Assembly (NCBI RefSeq): GCF_900176375.1
Contig: NZ_FWYF01000001.1
Span: forward strand, 310,001-374,000
DNA: 64,000 nt
Reading direction: 5' to 3'
Source: Reichenbachiella faecimaris
Lineage (GTDB): Bacteria; Bacteroidota; Bacteroidia; Cytophagales; Cyclobacteriaceae
Shown piece by piece: positions 18,031 through 28,409 of this stretch (positions within the stretch are counted from its first letter, which is position 1; each line of letters opens with the position of its first letter). Below the pieces are notes generated by a model, which worked only from the letters and a program-made list of their open reading frames with translations, searched no databases and was not told the DNA's origin. Both the position numbers and the translations under genes were made by a program.

Positions 18031-19530
18031 CTATTTCGACCAATAAATCTTAGTAGCCTCATTATCTGCTCCTTGTCTTGCAACAGCTGCAGTGTATTGA
18101 TCACCATTTAAGGTCTGCTCTGTCACTGGATAATCCAATCTCTCTGGAATTGCACCATTGACTTGGGTAAACCAATCTAATCCAGCACTACCCTTTGCTC
18201 TTCTCAAATCAGCCCAGGATTCGTACTCATCACCAAAAAGAGCTAACCATTTTTGAGTAGCAATTTGATCTAGTCTATCCTCAGTAGATCCTCCTGTATT
18301 AAACACTACATTAGCACCTGCACTGTAAGTACCACCATCATCTACATTGTGATACTGAAGAGAGGCCGAGATACCTTGTTCATAAAGTTCCTGTGCCGTA
18401 CCTGCACCAGATACATTCCATCCTCTTTCAGCTGCCTCAGCAAGAAGAAACAACACTTCTGGATAACCTAACAATACTGCGTCTGCATCTATTGCAAAAA
18501 CTGTTGTGTTATTTGGCAATGAGTAGTCTACTCCAATAGCAGGAGTGATTGGTGTAGCAGGTGCACCATTAGGCACACCCATGTAATTGCCGTTATTTAC
18601 AGTGCCTGAAGTAGGCAATGCATAAACAGGCAGCCTTGGATCTGCATTGTCAACTAGGACATTAATAAAATCAGCGGTCATAAAACTTCCAGTGAAAGCC
18701 TGAATTGGTGCTGAACTACCATTACTTTCTGCACTCCATTGATCATCATTTGAAGCTGAATAGAAAGGAACTCTTGCAGTACCTGCATTAGACGAAATCA
18801 AACTTCCAGCTACAGCAGCTTCTACATTTGATTGCGCTAATGTAGCATTGGCATTGGTCAATCTCATCCCTAATCTCAGTCTTAGAGAATTGCCAAATGC
18901 AATCCAAGAGTCATGATCTCCACCATAAAGAATATCATTAGCTCCAAATGAATTCCCACCTGGAGACAAATCACCTACCGCTTCTGCAAGCTCATTAAGC
19001 ATATCAGCATAAATCGACTCTTGCGTGTCATAGGCAGGGGTAACAGTACCATCAGCAGTATGTCCTAATCCAGCCTCACTGTATGGTACATCTCCCCAAA
19101 AGTCAGTAATTCTATGGAAAATGAAAACTTTCCATATTCTGGCAATTGACTTTTTACCTAGTTTGGTAGCATCACTAAGCTCACTGTTGTTGTCAATGAT
19201 AGAGATGCATTCTTTGATGTTGGATACTTCTCTTACATACATTCTATCCCAGTACGCTGGATTCCAACCTTCATTAGTTGCATAAGGCGTGCTCCACGGC
19301 GTCATCATGTGATTGGCATTCGTAGCTGCATGCAATAAATTAGATCTCCAAGCTTCATATCTATGAGCCGCTATACCATTTTGCGTGTATGCCAACAGCA
19401 TGTCAGACAAAATTACGGGAGAAGCATTAGGATTTACATTTAATTCATCAAATCCATCGTCGCATGAACTGACCAAGGATACTATTGCAAGTATGCCTAG
19501 TGTCATTTTAATATTTTTATAAAAATTCAT
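18031..19530 (-). CDS. SusD/RagB-like surface glycan-binding lipoprotein
   Basis: A 499-residue SusD-family outer-membrane lipoprotein, the lid that binds oligosaccharide over the SusC transporter. The lipobox is SLVSSC with Cys23 as the lipidation site, and DDG after it fits surface export. The start of the mature part, FDELNVNPNASP, and WRSNLLHAATNANHM are typical of the SusD-like_2 group. It follows susC by 30 bp. The island context predicts chitin- or peptidoglycan-derived amino-sugar oligosaccharides as ligand; that is inference. Confidence 0.93.
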   Translation of the reverse strand: MNFYKNIKMTLGILAIVSLVSSCDDGFDELNVNPNASPVILSDMLLAYTQNGIAAHRYEAWRSNLLHAATNANHMMTPWSTPYATNEGWNPAYWDRMYVREVSNIKECISIIDNNSELSDATKLGKKSIARIWKVFIFHRITDFWGDVPYSEAGLGHTADGTVTPAYDTQESIYADMLNELAEAVGDLSPGGNSFGANDILYGGDHDSWIAFGNSLRLRLGMRLTNANATLAQSNVEAAVAGSLISSNAGTARVPFYSASNDDQWSAESNGSSAPIQAFTGSFMTADFINVLVDNADPRLPVYALPTSGTVNNGNYMGVPNGAPATPITPAIGVDYSLPNNTTVFAIDADAVLLGYPEVLFLLAEAAERGWNVSGAGTAQELYEQGISASLQYHNVDDGGTYSAGANVVFNTGGSTEDRLDQIATQKWLALFGDEYESWADLRRAKGSAGLDWFTQVNGAIPERLDYPVTEQTLNGDQYTAAVARQGADNEATKIYWSK

Positions 19531-19560
19531 ATTATAAATTTTATATAGTAAATCAATTAA

Positions 19561-22500
19561 TTAAAACTGAAGATTTAGATTGAATCCAAAACTTCTAGTA
19601 GTCGGAATCGAACCAGATTCAATTCCTTGAGCATTACCATTGTTGTAGTTTGACTCTGGGTCAAACCCTGGTAAATTGTTTTTCAAGAAGAATAAGTTTC
19701 TTCCAACAACAGACACTTTAACTGAGCTAAAGATATTGCCCACAAGTGACTGAGGAAGCGTATATCCAATGCTCATTTCACGCATCTTGATATAGCTTGC
19801 ATCATATATAAAGTCTGTAATAATACCTTGCGCTGAAACGCTTCCCGTTCCTACATTGGCATCAGAAGCATCTACGATTACAGGAGCCGTATTCCAATAA
19901 ACTTCTGGGTCTACAGCTACTGTATTGGTAGATCCATCTTGGCTTACTCCAGCACCTACATATCCTCCAGTACCTGCGTACCAAGCATCTCTTCCTTCAA
20001 GAGATTGAGCGCTATTTCCTTGAATTGTAGCATTTCGATTTGATATTGAGAACATTTCTCCACCCTGACGGATATCAATCAATGCGTTGAAAGAAATACC
20101 TTTGTAAGTCAAAGTTGTTCCTATACCACCAGTCCAATCTGGAGTAGCTGTACCAAGTACTTCAGTCTCTTCAGATCTTAATGGCAACCCATTCGATCCA
20201 AAAACTTTATTGCCATTATCATCTCTCAGGTAGTCATAGCCTTCAATTAATGCATAAGACTCACCTGGACGAGCTGTAATAAATACATTTCTATCCTGTC
20301 CCAATACAAATTGATCTACTCCTTCTGCAAGTGAATGAACTATATTTTCATTTTTAGCAAAATTGAATGACAGATCCCATCTCAAATCGCTGGTTTGAAT
20401 TGGTGTACCTTTTACAAGGAATTCAAAACCTTTGTTGTCGATCTGTCCTGCACTAAATGTAATATTGTCAAACCCAGAAGCTTTAGATACTGATGATCTT
20501 AAGATTTGATCAACTGCCTGATTTTTGTAGTAAGCAAAATCAAAACTCAATCGGTCGTTGAAGAATCTTAAATCAGCTCCGAATTCAAGAACCTTGGTAG
20601 ATGAAGGTTTTGGGTCCAAATTTGGAATATTGCTGGTAGGTACAAATTGATTGTCAATCGAACCTAAGAACCCAAATGTTGGATTTGCTGAAGTAGCTAC
20701 ACCATAAGTCAACGAATTCAAATAAGGTGCAGGTGATCCATTACCCACTGTTGCATAAGATGCTCTAATTTTAGCAAATGATAAGACATCTGACTCCACA
20801 TTCAATGCCTCTGTAAGCACTAAGCCAAGTCCAGCTGAACTATAAAGTGCCGAAACATCTCCAGGTGCCAAAGAGGAAAACCAATCATTTCTAACTGAAG
20901 CATCTAAGAATAAGAAGTTCTTGTAAGATGCGTAAGCAGCTCCATAAAGAGAATTAACTTCTGTGGTAGAGTTGTTCTGAAGATTAGTTACCGTTTGAGC
21001 ATTTGAAATGTGATAAAAACCAGGTATAACTAGCCCTTGACCATCAAATCCAACTTGCTTGGTGTCTTGTAATAAATGATTTCCTCCAAGGTTTACTGAA
21101 AATGATATATCTTCTGTCACGTCTTTTGCTACAGTAACCAAGAAATCAGAGTTGTTTTCTCTTACATTGAACTGATTTGTAATAATCTGGCCTCCCATTC
21201 TATATCTGGTTCCAACCACTACTCTATTTGATCGATCAGATGCATAGAAATCAGTACCACTTCTTAGCTGCAAACTTAACCAATCAGTAAACTGATACTT
21301 CAATGCAGCATAACCCATCATACGATCCTTACGATCATTATTGGTGTTTTCGTTCATTGCAAAGTAAGGATTCAACCTGAAATCATCAGTAGTGTATAGT
21401 CTTTGCAATCCGTCCTCAGTTTTGTAAGGCTGTAAACTAGACAATGGCACACTTCGTGGAAGAAAAAGCAAACCGTTGGCTGGGTTATCCATGATATCAG
21501 ACATATTTACTCTATTTTTCGCTTCAGCTTTAATATAGGTTAACTTATAATCAGCTGATAGTTTATCCGTAATCTGTGAAGTCCCTCTAAAGCTCACAGA
21601 ATATCTTTCAAATTCACTTGTAGGCACAATCCCTTTATTATCCAACTTAGACAATGACATTCTGAAATCACTGGCCTTTGTACCTGCAGAAAGGACTAAA
21701 GTATTAGTGAAGGTTGTTCCTGTTTCATAAAAATCTTTAATATTATCTGGTTGAGCACTATAGGGTCTACTTACTCCATCCCAAAAAGCAGCTCCTGACT
21801 GTCCAGTCATTCGAGCACCCCAACTTGTACCATTTACACCCGTTCCTAGGCTAAGTGCCTCTGCTTGAGTTGTCGGGAAATTACCTCCAATTCCGTGTCC
21901 ATATTCATTTTGAACATCAGGAGTAATAAGTGCATTTTCAAAAGTAAAATTCGAATTGTATTCGACTCCAATTCCCTCTTTATTTTGCCCTTTTTTAGTA
22001 GTCACCAAGATGACACCGTTAGCAGCTCTAAATCCATATAGAGCAGTAGCACTACCACCTTTCAATACGGTCATGCTCTCAATATCGTCTGGGTTTAGAT
22101 CAGAGACTCCGTCTCCATAATCTATACCACCCCATCTACCAGCAGCTTGAAGGTTTTGATTATCAATCGGAACTCCGTCAACTACATAAAGTGGTTGGTT
22201 ATTTCCGTCCAATACATTGTTGCCTCGAATAATCACCCTGGTAGAACCAGAGGCACCTGAAGCTGTTTTGCTTACTTGAACACCTGCAATTTTACCCGAA
22301 AGAGAATTGGCTATGTTTGACTCTCTGCTTTCTGTCAAACTTTTCCCTTTCAACTCTGATACTGAGTAAGTAAGAGACTTTCTTTCTCTTTCAATACCCA
22401 AAGATGTCACCACCACCTCACTCAATTGTGTGGCATCCTGGTTCAAAGTGATATCGATAGATGATCTCCCACCAACAGTAACTTCCTGGGTATTGTAACC

Positions 22501-22725
22501 AATAAATGAAAATATCAAAACGTCACTTTCTGAAGCTTCAATTTTATAGTTACCGTCCATATCACTTATAGTACCTGTTGTGGTTCCTTTTAGTGTTATG
22601 TTCACACCGGGCAGTCCCGATGAATCATCTGACCCGATGATATTACCTGATACGGTTCGGGTCTGTGCGTGTGCAAATACAAAGATGCACATCATAAAAC
22701 TTAATAAAAGTATTCTCTGTTTCAT
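19561..22725 (-). CDS. SusC/RagA-type TonB-dependent outer-membrane transporter
   Basis: A 1,054-residue SusC-family transporter that imports glycan fragments with energy from TonB-ExbBD. The signal peptide ends near FAHAQ. A carboxypeptidase-regulatory-like domain spans about residues 23-105. A plug (about 112-235) follows with SGKIAGVQVSK, RGNN and the SusC signature ALYGFRAANGVILVTTKKG. The rest is the 22-strand barrel, ending in an aromatic terminus (FGFNLNLQF). It is the first gene of the island, divergent from the FG-GAP lipoprotein gene across 282 bp. Confidence 0.95.
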   Translation of the reverse strand: MKQRILLLSFMMCIFVFAHAQTRTVSGNIIGSDDSSGLPGVNITLKGTTTGTISDMDGNYKIEASESDVLIFSFIGYNTQEVTVGGRSSIDITLNQDATQLSEVVVTSLGIERERKSLTYSVSELKGKSLTESRESNIANSLSGKIAGVQVSKTASGASGSTRVIIRGNNVLDGNNQPLYVVDGVPIDNQNLQAAGRWGGIDYGDGVSDLNPDDIESMTVLKGGSATALYGFRAANGVILVTTKKGQNKEGIGVEYNSNFTFENALITPDVQNEYGHGIGGNFPTTQAEALSLGTGVNGTSWGARMTGQSGAAFWDGVSRPYSAQPDNIKDFYETGTTFTNTLVLSAGTKASDFRMSLSKLDNKGIVPTSEFERYSVSFRGTSQITDKLSADYKLTYIKAEAKNRVNMSDIMDNPANGLLFLPRSVPLSSLQPYKTEDGLQRLYTTDDFRLNPYFAMNENTNNDRKDRMMGYAALKYQFTDWLSLQLRSGTDFYASDRSNRVVVGTRYRMGGQIITNQFNVRENNSDFLVTVAKDVTEDISFSVNLGGNHLLQDTKQVGFDGQGLVIPGFYHISNAQTVTNLQNNSTTEVNSLYGAAYASYKNFLFLDASVRNDWFSSLAPGDVSALYSSAGLGLVLTEALNVESDVLSFAKIRASYATVGNGSPAPYLNSLTYGVATSANPTFGFLGSIDNQFVPTSNIPNLDPKPSSTKVLEFGADLRFFNDRLSFDFAYYKNQAVDQILRSSVSKASGFDNITFSAGQIDNKGFEFLVKGTPIQTSDLRWDLSFNFAKNENIVHSLAEGVDQFVLGQDRNVFITARPGESYALIEGYDYLRDDNGNKVFGSNGLPLRSEETEVLGTATPDWTGGIGTTLTYKGISFNALIDIRQGGEMFSISNRNATIQGNSAQSLEGRDAWYAGTGGYVGAGVSQDGSTNTVAVDPEVYWNTAPVIVDASDANVGTGSVSAQGIITDFIYDASYIKMREMSIGYTLPQSLVGNIFSSVKVSVVGRNLFFLKNNLPGFDPESNYNNGNAQGIESGSIPTTRSFGFNLNLQF

Positions 22726-23007
22726 AGACTTAAATTTTAGATTTAGTCATTATTAATAGATTTTAGCATCCTTAATTTTCATTATTCTATAGCTAGAGGC
22801 AAAAAATATTAGCTGAATGGTGCTAAATATCCTTTGTTTGCACTTGACTTTTGCAATTCTATCTTAACCTATCAATTCCTGCTATTCGCAGACAATGCTT
22901 GCCTATTCAGCGAAACTTTATATCACCTGAGAGTATTTTAATTCATATTGGCATATAATTATGTAGTTGATAATATTTGAATCACGCTAGACCAAAAATA
23001 TTTAATA

Positions 23008-26000
23008 ATGAAAAAATTATTGACAGTCCTCTTGCGAATAATTGAGCAATCTTCATGTGTTGCTGTAGTGATCATCATGCTAGGCGCATGCGATAAGGCC
23101 GACAACACAGAGAAAAAAAAATTCACCCTCATTCCTTCAGAAAAGTCGGGAATAACTTTTGAAAACACAATCGTAGACGAAACTGAAAGAAATATATTGA
23201 TTTATGACAATTACTATCAAGGAAGTGGTGTTGGGCTTGGGGACTTTAATAATGACGGTCTAACAGATATCTTTTTCGGCGGCAACTTGGTTAGTGATAA
23301 GTTGTACATCAATCAGGGAGAATTCTCATTTCAAGATCAAACTGAAATAGCTGGAATCATCAATGATGGAGGTTGGACGTCTGGAGTGACGTTAGTCGAC
23401 ATAAATATGGATGGTCATTTAGACATCTATCTGAGTCGTGAACTTTATGATGAATCTCCCAAACTGAGAGAAAACAAATTATATATCAACAATGGTGATT
23501 TGACTTTCTCGGAACGAGCTCAGGAATATGGATTGGCCGAAAATCAACGAACTAGACATGCTTCATTTTTCGACTATGACAAAGATGGAGATCCAGATGT
23601 CTTTTTGCTTAATCAACCCCCCAACCCTGGCAACTACTCAGCATACTATGGGATAGACTTACTAGCGCCACAGTATAGTCCTCGATTACTTGAAAACAGA
23701 AATGGTAAGTTTATAGATGTTACTGTGAGGGCGAAATTGCTCAAATCTGGTTTTTGCAATAGTGTCATTACAACTGATCTAAATGGAGATGGGTGGATCG
23801 ATATTTATGTGACCAACGATTTCGAAGCCCCAGACTTTTTGTATATAAATAACGGCGATGGAACATTCAGTGATCAAGCTGTCAAACAGCTAAACCATAT
23901 GTCTTATTTCAGTATGGGTGTGGATGCAGCTGATATTAATCATGATGGCAAGTTGGATATAATGGTCACGGATATGTCTGCTGAAGACAATTTCAGACTA
24001 AAAGCCAATATGAGCGGGATGAATCCTAAAGCATTTTGGAATGTGGTGAAAAATGGTGGTCACTATCAATACATGTACAATATGTTGCAGATGAATCAAG
24101 GAGACTCTTCCTACAGTGATATTGGCCAGCTAAGCGGCTTGTCAAGTACTGACTGGAGTTGGTCAAGTTTCTTTGCTGATTTTGACAATGATGGCTATCA
24201 GGATGTCTTTGTAGCCAACGGCCTATTGCGTGATATGCGAAATACAGATGCTAAAAAGAAATTCCCGAAGTATGTTGAAAACACAATCAACGATTACATC
24301 AAGGCCAATCCGAACGCAGGTGATGTGAGCATTTGGGATATTCTTGATCTTGAAGAAGCCTTGTCAATCATTCCTTCTCAAAAATTGGCCAATTATACCT
24401 TCAAAAATAACGGAGATCTCACGTTTGCCAAGGTATCTGATCTATGGGGATTAAATCAAAAAACATTTTCAAATGGTGCTGCTTATGCTGATTTGGACAA
24501 TGATGGTGATTTGGATTTAGTAATAAACAACATTAACGACAAGGCTTCCATCTATAGAAATAATTTTAATAAGGAAAATAACTATCTGAGAGTGCAGATC
24601 AAACCAACAATCAATCAAACCATGCTTGGCACTAAAGTGAAAATAAAATATGGTGAAGAGACTCAGTATCAGGAACTAACCAATGTTCGTGGCATGTTTT
24701 CTACCAGTGAAAGTATTATTCATTTTGGTTTGGGCAAGACTGAATCCATTGATTTATTGGAAGTAGAGTGGCTGAATGGTGAAAAATCAACCCTTTACGA
24801 AGTCAAGGTAAACCAAACACTGATCATTGACTCAGATCTAGCACAAGGGAACCCTGCTCCTGCAAGTCCACCCACTTCAAAATTTTTCACTTCAGTTATT
24901 GACAGCATGGGTATTGATTTTGTTCATGAAGAAAATGAATTTGATGATTTTGAGTCACAAATTTTACTCCCTCATAAGCTTTCGAATTTTGGTCCAGCAC
25001 TAGCAATAGGCGACTTAAATAATGACCAACTTGATGACTTTTTTGTGGGAGGAGCATCAGGACAATCTGGAGCCATCTACTTTCAAACGATGGAACGAAG
25101 TTTCAGCAGACAAAACTTCAAAGATGAAGATAGCAAGTTTGAGGATGTGGATGCTGCCTTTATCGATTTTGACAATGATGGTGATCTTGACTTGTATATC
25201 GTAAGTGGAGGCAATGAATTTGAATTGGGTTCAAAGTATTACCATGACCGTCTGTACATCAATGATGGTTTAGGTTCATTTAGTCTTTCAAATAATCTTC
25301 TCCCTGAGATCAGCATGAGTGGGTCAAAAATCCGACCATTCGATTTTGATCAGGACAATGACCTCGACTTATTACTAACTGGGCGATTAGATCCACACAA
25401 TTATCCTGCTCCTACTTCTTCCAGATTACTCCAAAACAATAATGGGGTATTTACTGACGTGACAGGTGTAATAGCACCAGATCTTTTGGACATGGGTATG
25501 GCTACAGATGCCATGTGGTCAGATTTCAATGGAGATGGCAGTACAGATCTGATAGTGGTAGGAGAATGGATGCCAATAACCCTGCTGAAAAATGAAAATA
25601 ATGTACTGAGGAAAGTAGAAATTCCATCCTTGCAAAATAGTCATGGCTGGTGGTTTAGTATAGAGGGCTCAGATATAGATAAAGATGGAGACCAGGACTA
25701 TTTAGTCGGCAACTTAGGGTTGAATTACAAATATAAAGCCTCCGAAAAGGAACCCTTTAGTGTTCATTATTATGATTTTGATGACAACAATTCCAATGAT
25801 ATTATACTGAGCTATTACAATTTTGGCAAGGAGTATCCACTACGTGGCAGGTCTTGCTCTGCCAGTCAGGTTCCTTCACTGAAAAAAGAATTCCCAACGT
25901 ATACTGAATTTGCTGGCGCAACGCTCAGCCAAGTATATACTCCAGAAAAATTAGCCAGTGCTTTAACTTATCAAGTCGAAAGTTTTTCTAGCATCTATTT

Positions 26001-26352
26001 AGAAAATCTTGGTGGCGCAAAGTTCAAAGCTCACCCCTTGCCTATGGAAGCCCAAATTGCACCAATTAATGATTTCCTTATCAAGGATATTAATGAGGAT
26101 GGACATGCTGATGTGGTTATTGCAGGCAATTTGTATGCATCAGAAATAGAAACACCAAGAGCTGATGCGGGCAGAGGCCTTCTAATGCTTGGCAATGGAA
26201 AGGGCAACTTCGAACCTGTAAAATTTGAGCGATCTGGAATTTCGTTCAATTCAGACGTAAAGGCGCTGGACTGTATTCAAATAGGTTCCACATTTGGAGT
26301 TTTGGCAGCTAGTAATAATGGCAATTTAAAACTTATCCTGGCGCAGGATTAA
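23008..26352 (+). CDS. FG-GAP/VCBS repeat lipoprotein with ASPIC/UnbV domain
   Basis: A large surface lipoprotein of 1,114 residues. The lipobox MLGAC places the lipidated Cys at residue 28. Many FG-GAP/VCBS beta-propeller blades follow, each with a Ca-binding loop of the type DxNxDGxxD (for example DFNNDGLTDIFFGG and DLNGDGWIDIYV). A UnbV/ASPIC segment lies at about residues 525-595 (LTNVRGMFSTSESIIHFGLG). A second propeller fills the C-terminal half. Such proteins often sit beside susCD pairs in Bacteroidota; their function is not established, with roles in surface binding or glycan processing suggested. It is transcribed divergently from susC. Confidence 0.87.
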   Translation: MKKLLTVLLRIIEQSSCVAVVIIMLGACDKADNTEKKKFTLIPSEKSGITFENTIVDETERNILIYDNYYQGSGVGLGDFNNDGLTDIFFGGNLVSDKLYINQGEFSFQDQTEIAGIINDGGWTSGVTLVDINMDGHLDIYLSRELYDESPKLRENKLYINNGDLTFSERAQEYGLAENQRTRHASFFDYDKDGDPDVFLLNQPPNPGNYSAYYGIDLLAPQYSPRLLENRNGKFIDVTVRAKLLKSGFCNSVITTDLNGDGWIDIYVTNDFEAPDFLYINNGDGTFSDQAVKQLNHMSYFSMGVDAADINHDGKLDIMVTDMSAEDNFRLKANMSGMNPKAFWNVVKNGGHYQYMYNMLQMNQGDSSYSDIGQLSGLSSTDWSWSSFFADFDNDGYQDVFVANGLLRDMRNTDAKKKFPKYVENTINDYIKANPNAGDVSIWDILDLEEALSIIPSQKLANYTFKNNGDLTFAKVSDLWGLNQKTFSNGAAYADLDNDGDLDLVINNINDKASIYRNNFNKENNYLRVQIKPTINQTMLGTKVKIKYGEETQYQELTNVRGMFSTSESIIHFGLGKTESIDLLEVEWLNGEKSTLYEVKVNQTLIIDSDLAQGNPAPASPPTSKFFTSVIDSMGIDFVHEENEFDDFESQILLPHKLSNFGPALAIGDLNNDQLDDFFVGGASGQSGAIYFQTMERSFSRQNFKDEDSKFEDVDAAFIDFDNDGDLDLYIVSGGNEFELGSKYYHDRLYINDGLGSFSLSNNLLPEISMSGSKIRPFDFDQDNDLDLLLTGRLDPHNYPAPTSSRLLQNNNGVFTDVTGVIAPDLLDMGMATDAMWSDFNGDGSTDLIVVGEWMPITLLKNENNVLRKVEIPSLQNSHGWWFSIEGSDIDKDGDQDYLVGNLGLNYKYKASEKEPFSVHYYDFDDNNSNDIILSYYNFGKEYPLRGRSCSASQVPSLKKEFPTYTEFAGATLSQVYTPEKLASALTYQVESFSSIYLENLGGAKFKAHPLPMEAQIAPINDFLIKDINEDGHADVVIAGNLYASEIETPRADAGRGLLMLGNGKGNFEPVKFERSGISFNSDVKALDCIQIGSTFGVLAASNNGNLKLILAQD

Positions 26353-26481
26353 TTCCTTAACCAACCTTTTGACATGATGCCGTTTAGCTTCGTTTTTGTA
26401 CTACTTGGCTAAATATTCTCATCTGTCGCATATAATTAAGTATCATATCTACCGAAATTCATTTTACAACTGAAAGTAATA

Positions 26482-27588
26482 GTGTTAACTTCCGATCAAC
26501 TTTTTTTTAAGCCAGAAGATACTCTCATGCAAGGAACCATAAGCTTTGCTAAGCGACCAGTTGTATATCACACCCTGTTTTGGGTGACTTACTTTTCCTT
26601 TAATTGGGTACGCTGGGGATCTTACTTTGATGATTATGCTTATTCCTTTCGATCTAATCTAGTAGAGTTTCCGCTTCATATTGTCATTGTCTATTTCAAT
26701 ATCTACTATTTGATGCCTAGGCTTATCCCTAAAAAAGTGACCTGGTATATCATTGTCTTGTTTCTCTCCACACTTGGCATTACTCTTATTAGAATCATAC
26801 TCACTTATTTATTAGTAACCACAGAGGTATACAAAGAGTCCGGTATTCAGGATTTACCGCTTTTTAATTTCAACTATGTCATGGCCTCTTTCATTGGGGA
26901 AATCTATGTCGTTGCTATTGGTACTGCAATCAAAATGACCATTGACTGGATTCAATTCAAAAATAAAACCACCCAGCTTCAAAAAGTAAATCTGGAAACA
27001 GAGCTGGCTTTCCTGAAATCTCAGATACAGCCACACTTCTTCTTCAATACACTGAACAACTTGTACTCACTCACCTTAGACAAGTCAAATAAAGCACCAT
27101 ATACTGTACTGAAATTATCAGAACTGATGAGCTATGTCATCTATGACGCCAAACAAAAACAAGTACCCCTAGTCAATGAGATCAAGCATATTCAAAACTA
27201 TTTGGATTTGGAAATGCTTCGCTATGGAGAAAGGCTCAATGTAGACCTTGAGATCTCTGGAGATATAGAAGGTAAACTCATCCCTCCTGTCCTTTTATTG
27301 CCATTTATTGAAAACAGCTTCAAACATGGCACAAGGCTTATTGGACAAGATATTCCAATCCTCATATCGCTAAGTGTGAAAGATGGTAGATTGACATTTA
27401 TCACAGAAAACAATAAGTCTCCAGGGCCCATTGCCGACAATGGTTTACAGACATATAATCATGGAGTCGGTTTAGAAAATACAAAAAGAAGGCTTAAATT
27501 GATATATGAAGAAGACTACTCTCTTGAACTGATTGAAGGTGAGGAAAAGTACAGAACAATTTTAAATATTCCACTGAATGAAAATTAA
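26482..27588 (+). CDS. LytS-type sensor histidine kinase
   Basis: A histidine kinase of the LytS/YehU group (His_kinase plus HATPase_c), up to 368 residues. It has four N-terminal membrane segments and no large sensor domain. The phospho-acceptor His185 lies in LKSQIQPHFFFNTLNNLYSL. The ATP-binding part has LPFIENSFKHG and ends with GVGLENTKRRL. The frame starts with GTG at 26482; the ATG at 26527 (MQGTISFAKRP) is an equally good start. It overlaps the response regulator by 11 bp. The adjacent lipoprotein and susC suggest a signal related to that locus, unproven. Confidence 0.9.
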   Translation: MLTSDQLFFKPEDTLMQGTISFAKRPVVYHTLFWVTYFSFNWVRWGSYFDDYAYSFRSNLVEFPLHIVIVYFNIYYLMPRLIPKKVTWYIIVLFLSTLGITLIRIILTYLLVTTEVYKESGIQDLPLFNFNYVMASFIGEIYVVAIGTAIKMTIDWIQFKNKTTQLQKVNLETELAFLKSQIQPHFFFNTLNNLYSLTLDKSNKAPYTVLKLSELMSYVIYDAKQKQVPLVNEIKHIQNYLDLEMLRYGERLNVDLEISGDIEGKLIPPVLLLPFIENSFKHGTRLIGQDIPILISLSVKDGRLTFITENNKSPGPIADNGLQTYNHGVGLENTKRRLKLIYEEDYSLELIEGEEKYRTILNIPLNEN

Positions 27589-28291
27589 TTGCTTGATAAT
27601 TGACGATGAGCCTTTAGCCATCAATGTGATAAAAAATTTCCTGGTCAATTTCAAAAACTTTGAAATTGTAGGCACTTGTAAGGACGCTGTGGAAGGATTT
27701 AATTTTTTATCCAGTCAAGAAGTAGATGTTATATTTCTTGACATCAATATGCCAACTATATCTGGACTGGACTTTCTAAGAAGTTTGCAAAACCCTCCTG
27801 CTGTGGTAATCACTACGGCCTATAGAGAGTACGCAGTAGAAAGTTTTGAATTGGATGTTATTGACTACCTCGTAAAACCTTTCTCTTTACAACGATTCAT
27901 GAAGACCATCAATCGTATCGAACAACGAAGTGCCGAAAAAGAAACCAATGAGGGTGGCTCTTCTGATGATGGCGAAAAAGCACATGTGTTTTTTAAGATT
28001 GATAAGAAAATGATCAAAGTCTATTTGGACGATATTCTCTATATAGAAAGCTTAAAAGACTACGTTCGGATCAAAACCTATGACGAAAGCCTGATCAATC
28101 ATAATAACCTGGTAGGCATTGCGGAAATTCTACCTGGTGACGAATTTGTGAGAATTCATCGCTCATACATCATTGCAAAAAACAAGGTAAAAGCCATAGA
28201 CGGCAATCAAGTAGAGATTGCAGATAAGCTCTTGCCTATCGGTCGCAACTATCAGAAGGACATTAAGAACCTGCTGCTGGGAACAGAATAG
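27578..28291 (+). CDS. LytTR-family response regulator
   Basis: A 237-residue DNA-binding response regulator. The receiver domain has the acidic pair DDEP at residues 9-12 and the phosphorylation site Asp55 in FLDINMP. Thr and Lys switch residues are in ITTAYREYAVESF and YLVKPF. A linker near 130 is followed by a LytTR DNA-binding domain (about 137-235) with IESLKDYVRIKT and VRIHRSYIIAK. It is the partner of the preceding LytS-type kinase, coupled by an 11-bp overlap. Target promoters are not known; susC and the FG-GAP gene nearby are candidates. Confidence 0.93.
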   Translation: MKINCLIIDDEPLAINVIKNFLVNFKNFEIVGTCKDAVEGFNFLSSQEVDVIFLDINMPTISGLDFLRSLQNPPAVVITTAYREYAVESFELDVIDYLVKPFSLQRFMKTINRIEQRSAEKETNEGGSSDDGEKAHVFFKIDKKMIKVYLDDILYIESLKDYVRIKTYDESLINHNNLVGIAEILPGDEFVRIHRSYIIAKNKVKAIDGNQVEIADKLLPIGRNYQKDIKNLLLGTE

Positions 28292-28303
28292 TCTTTAAAA
28301 TCA

Positions 28304-28370
28304 CAAGCATCAAAAACAAATCACCAAAATGAGCCTAAATTTCATTTGAGCTTTTGAGATTTGATGCTTG
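28304..28370. repeat. Imperfect inverted repeat upstream of xseA
   Basis: CAAGCATCAAA (28304-28314) is repeated in inverted form as TTTGATGCTTG (28360-28370), with weaker complementarity inside. It fills the 118-bp gap between the LytTR gene and xseA and resembles in style the repeat near 512-578. It may serve as a terminator for the two-component genes. Confidence 0.5.
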
Positions 28371-28409
28371 GAATTTGGATATTGTCATTTCCCCTATGAG
28401 CTTTGGCCT

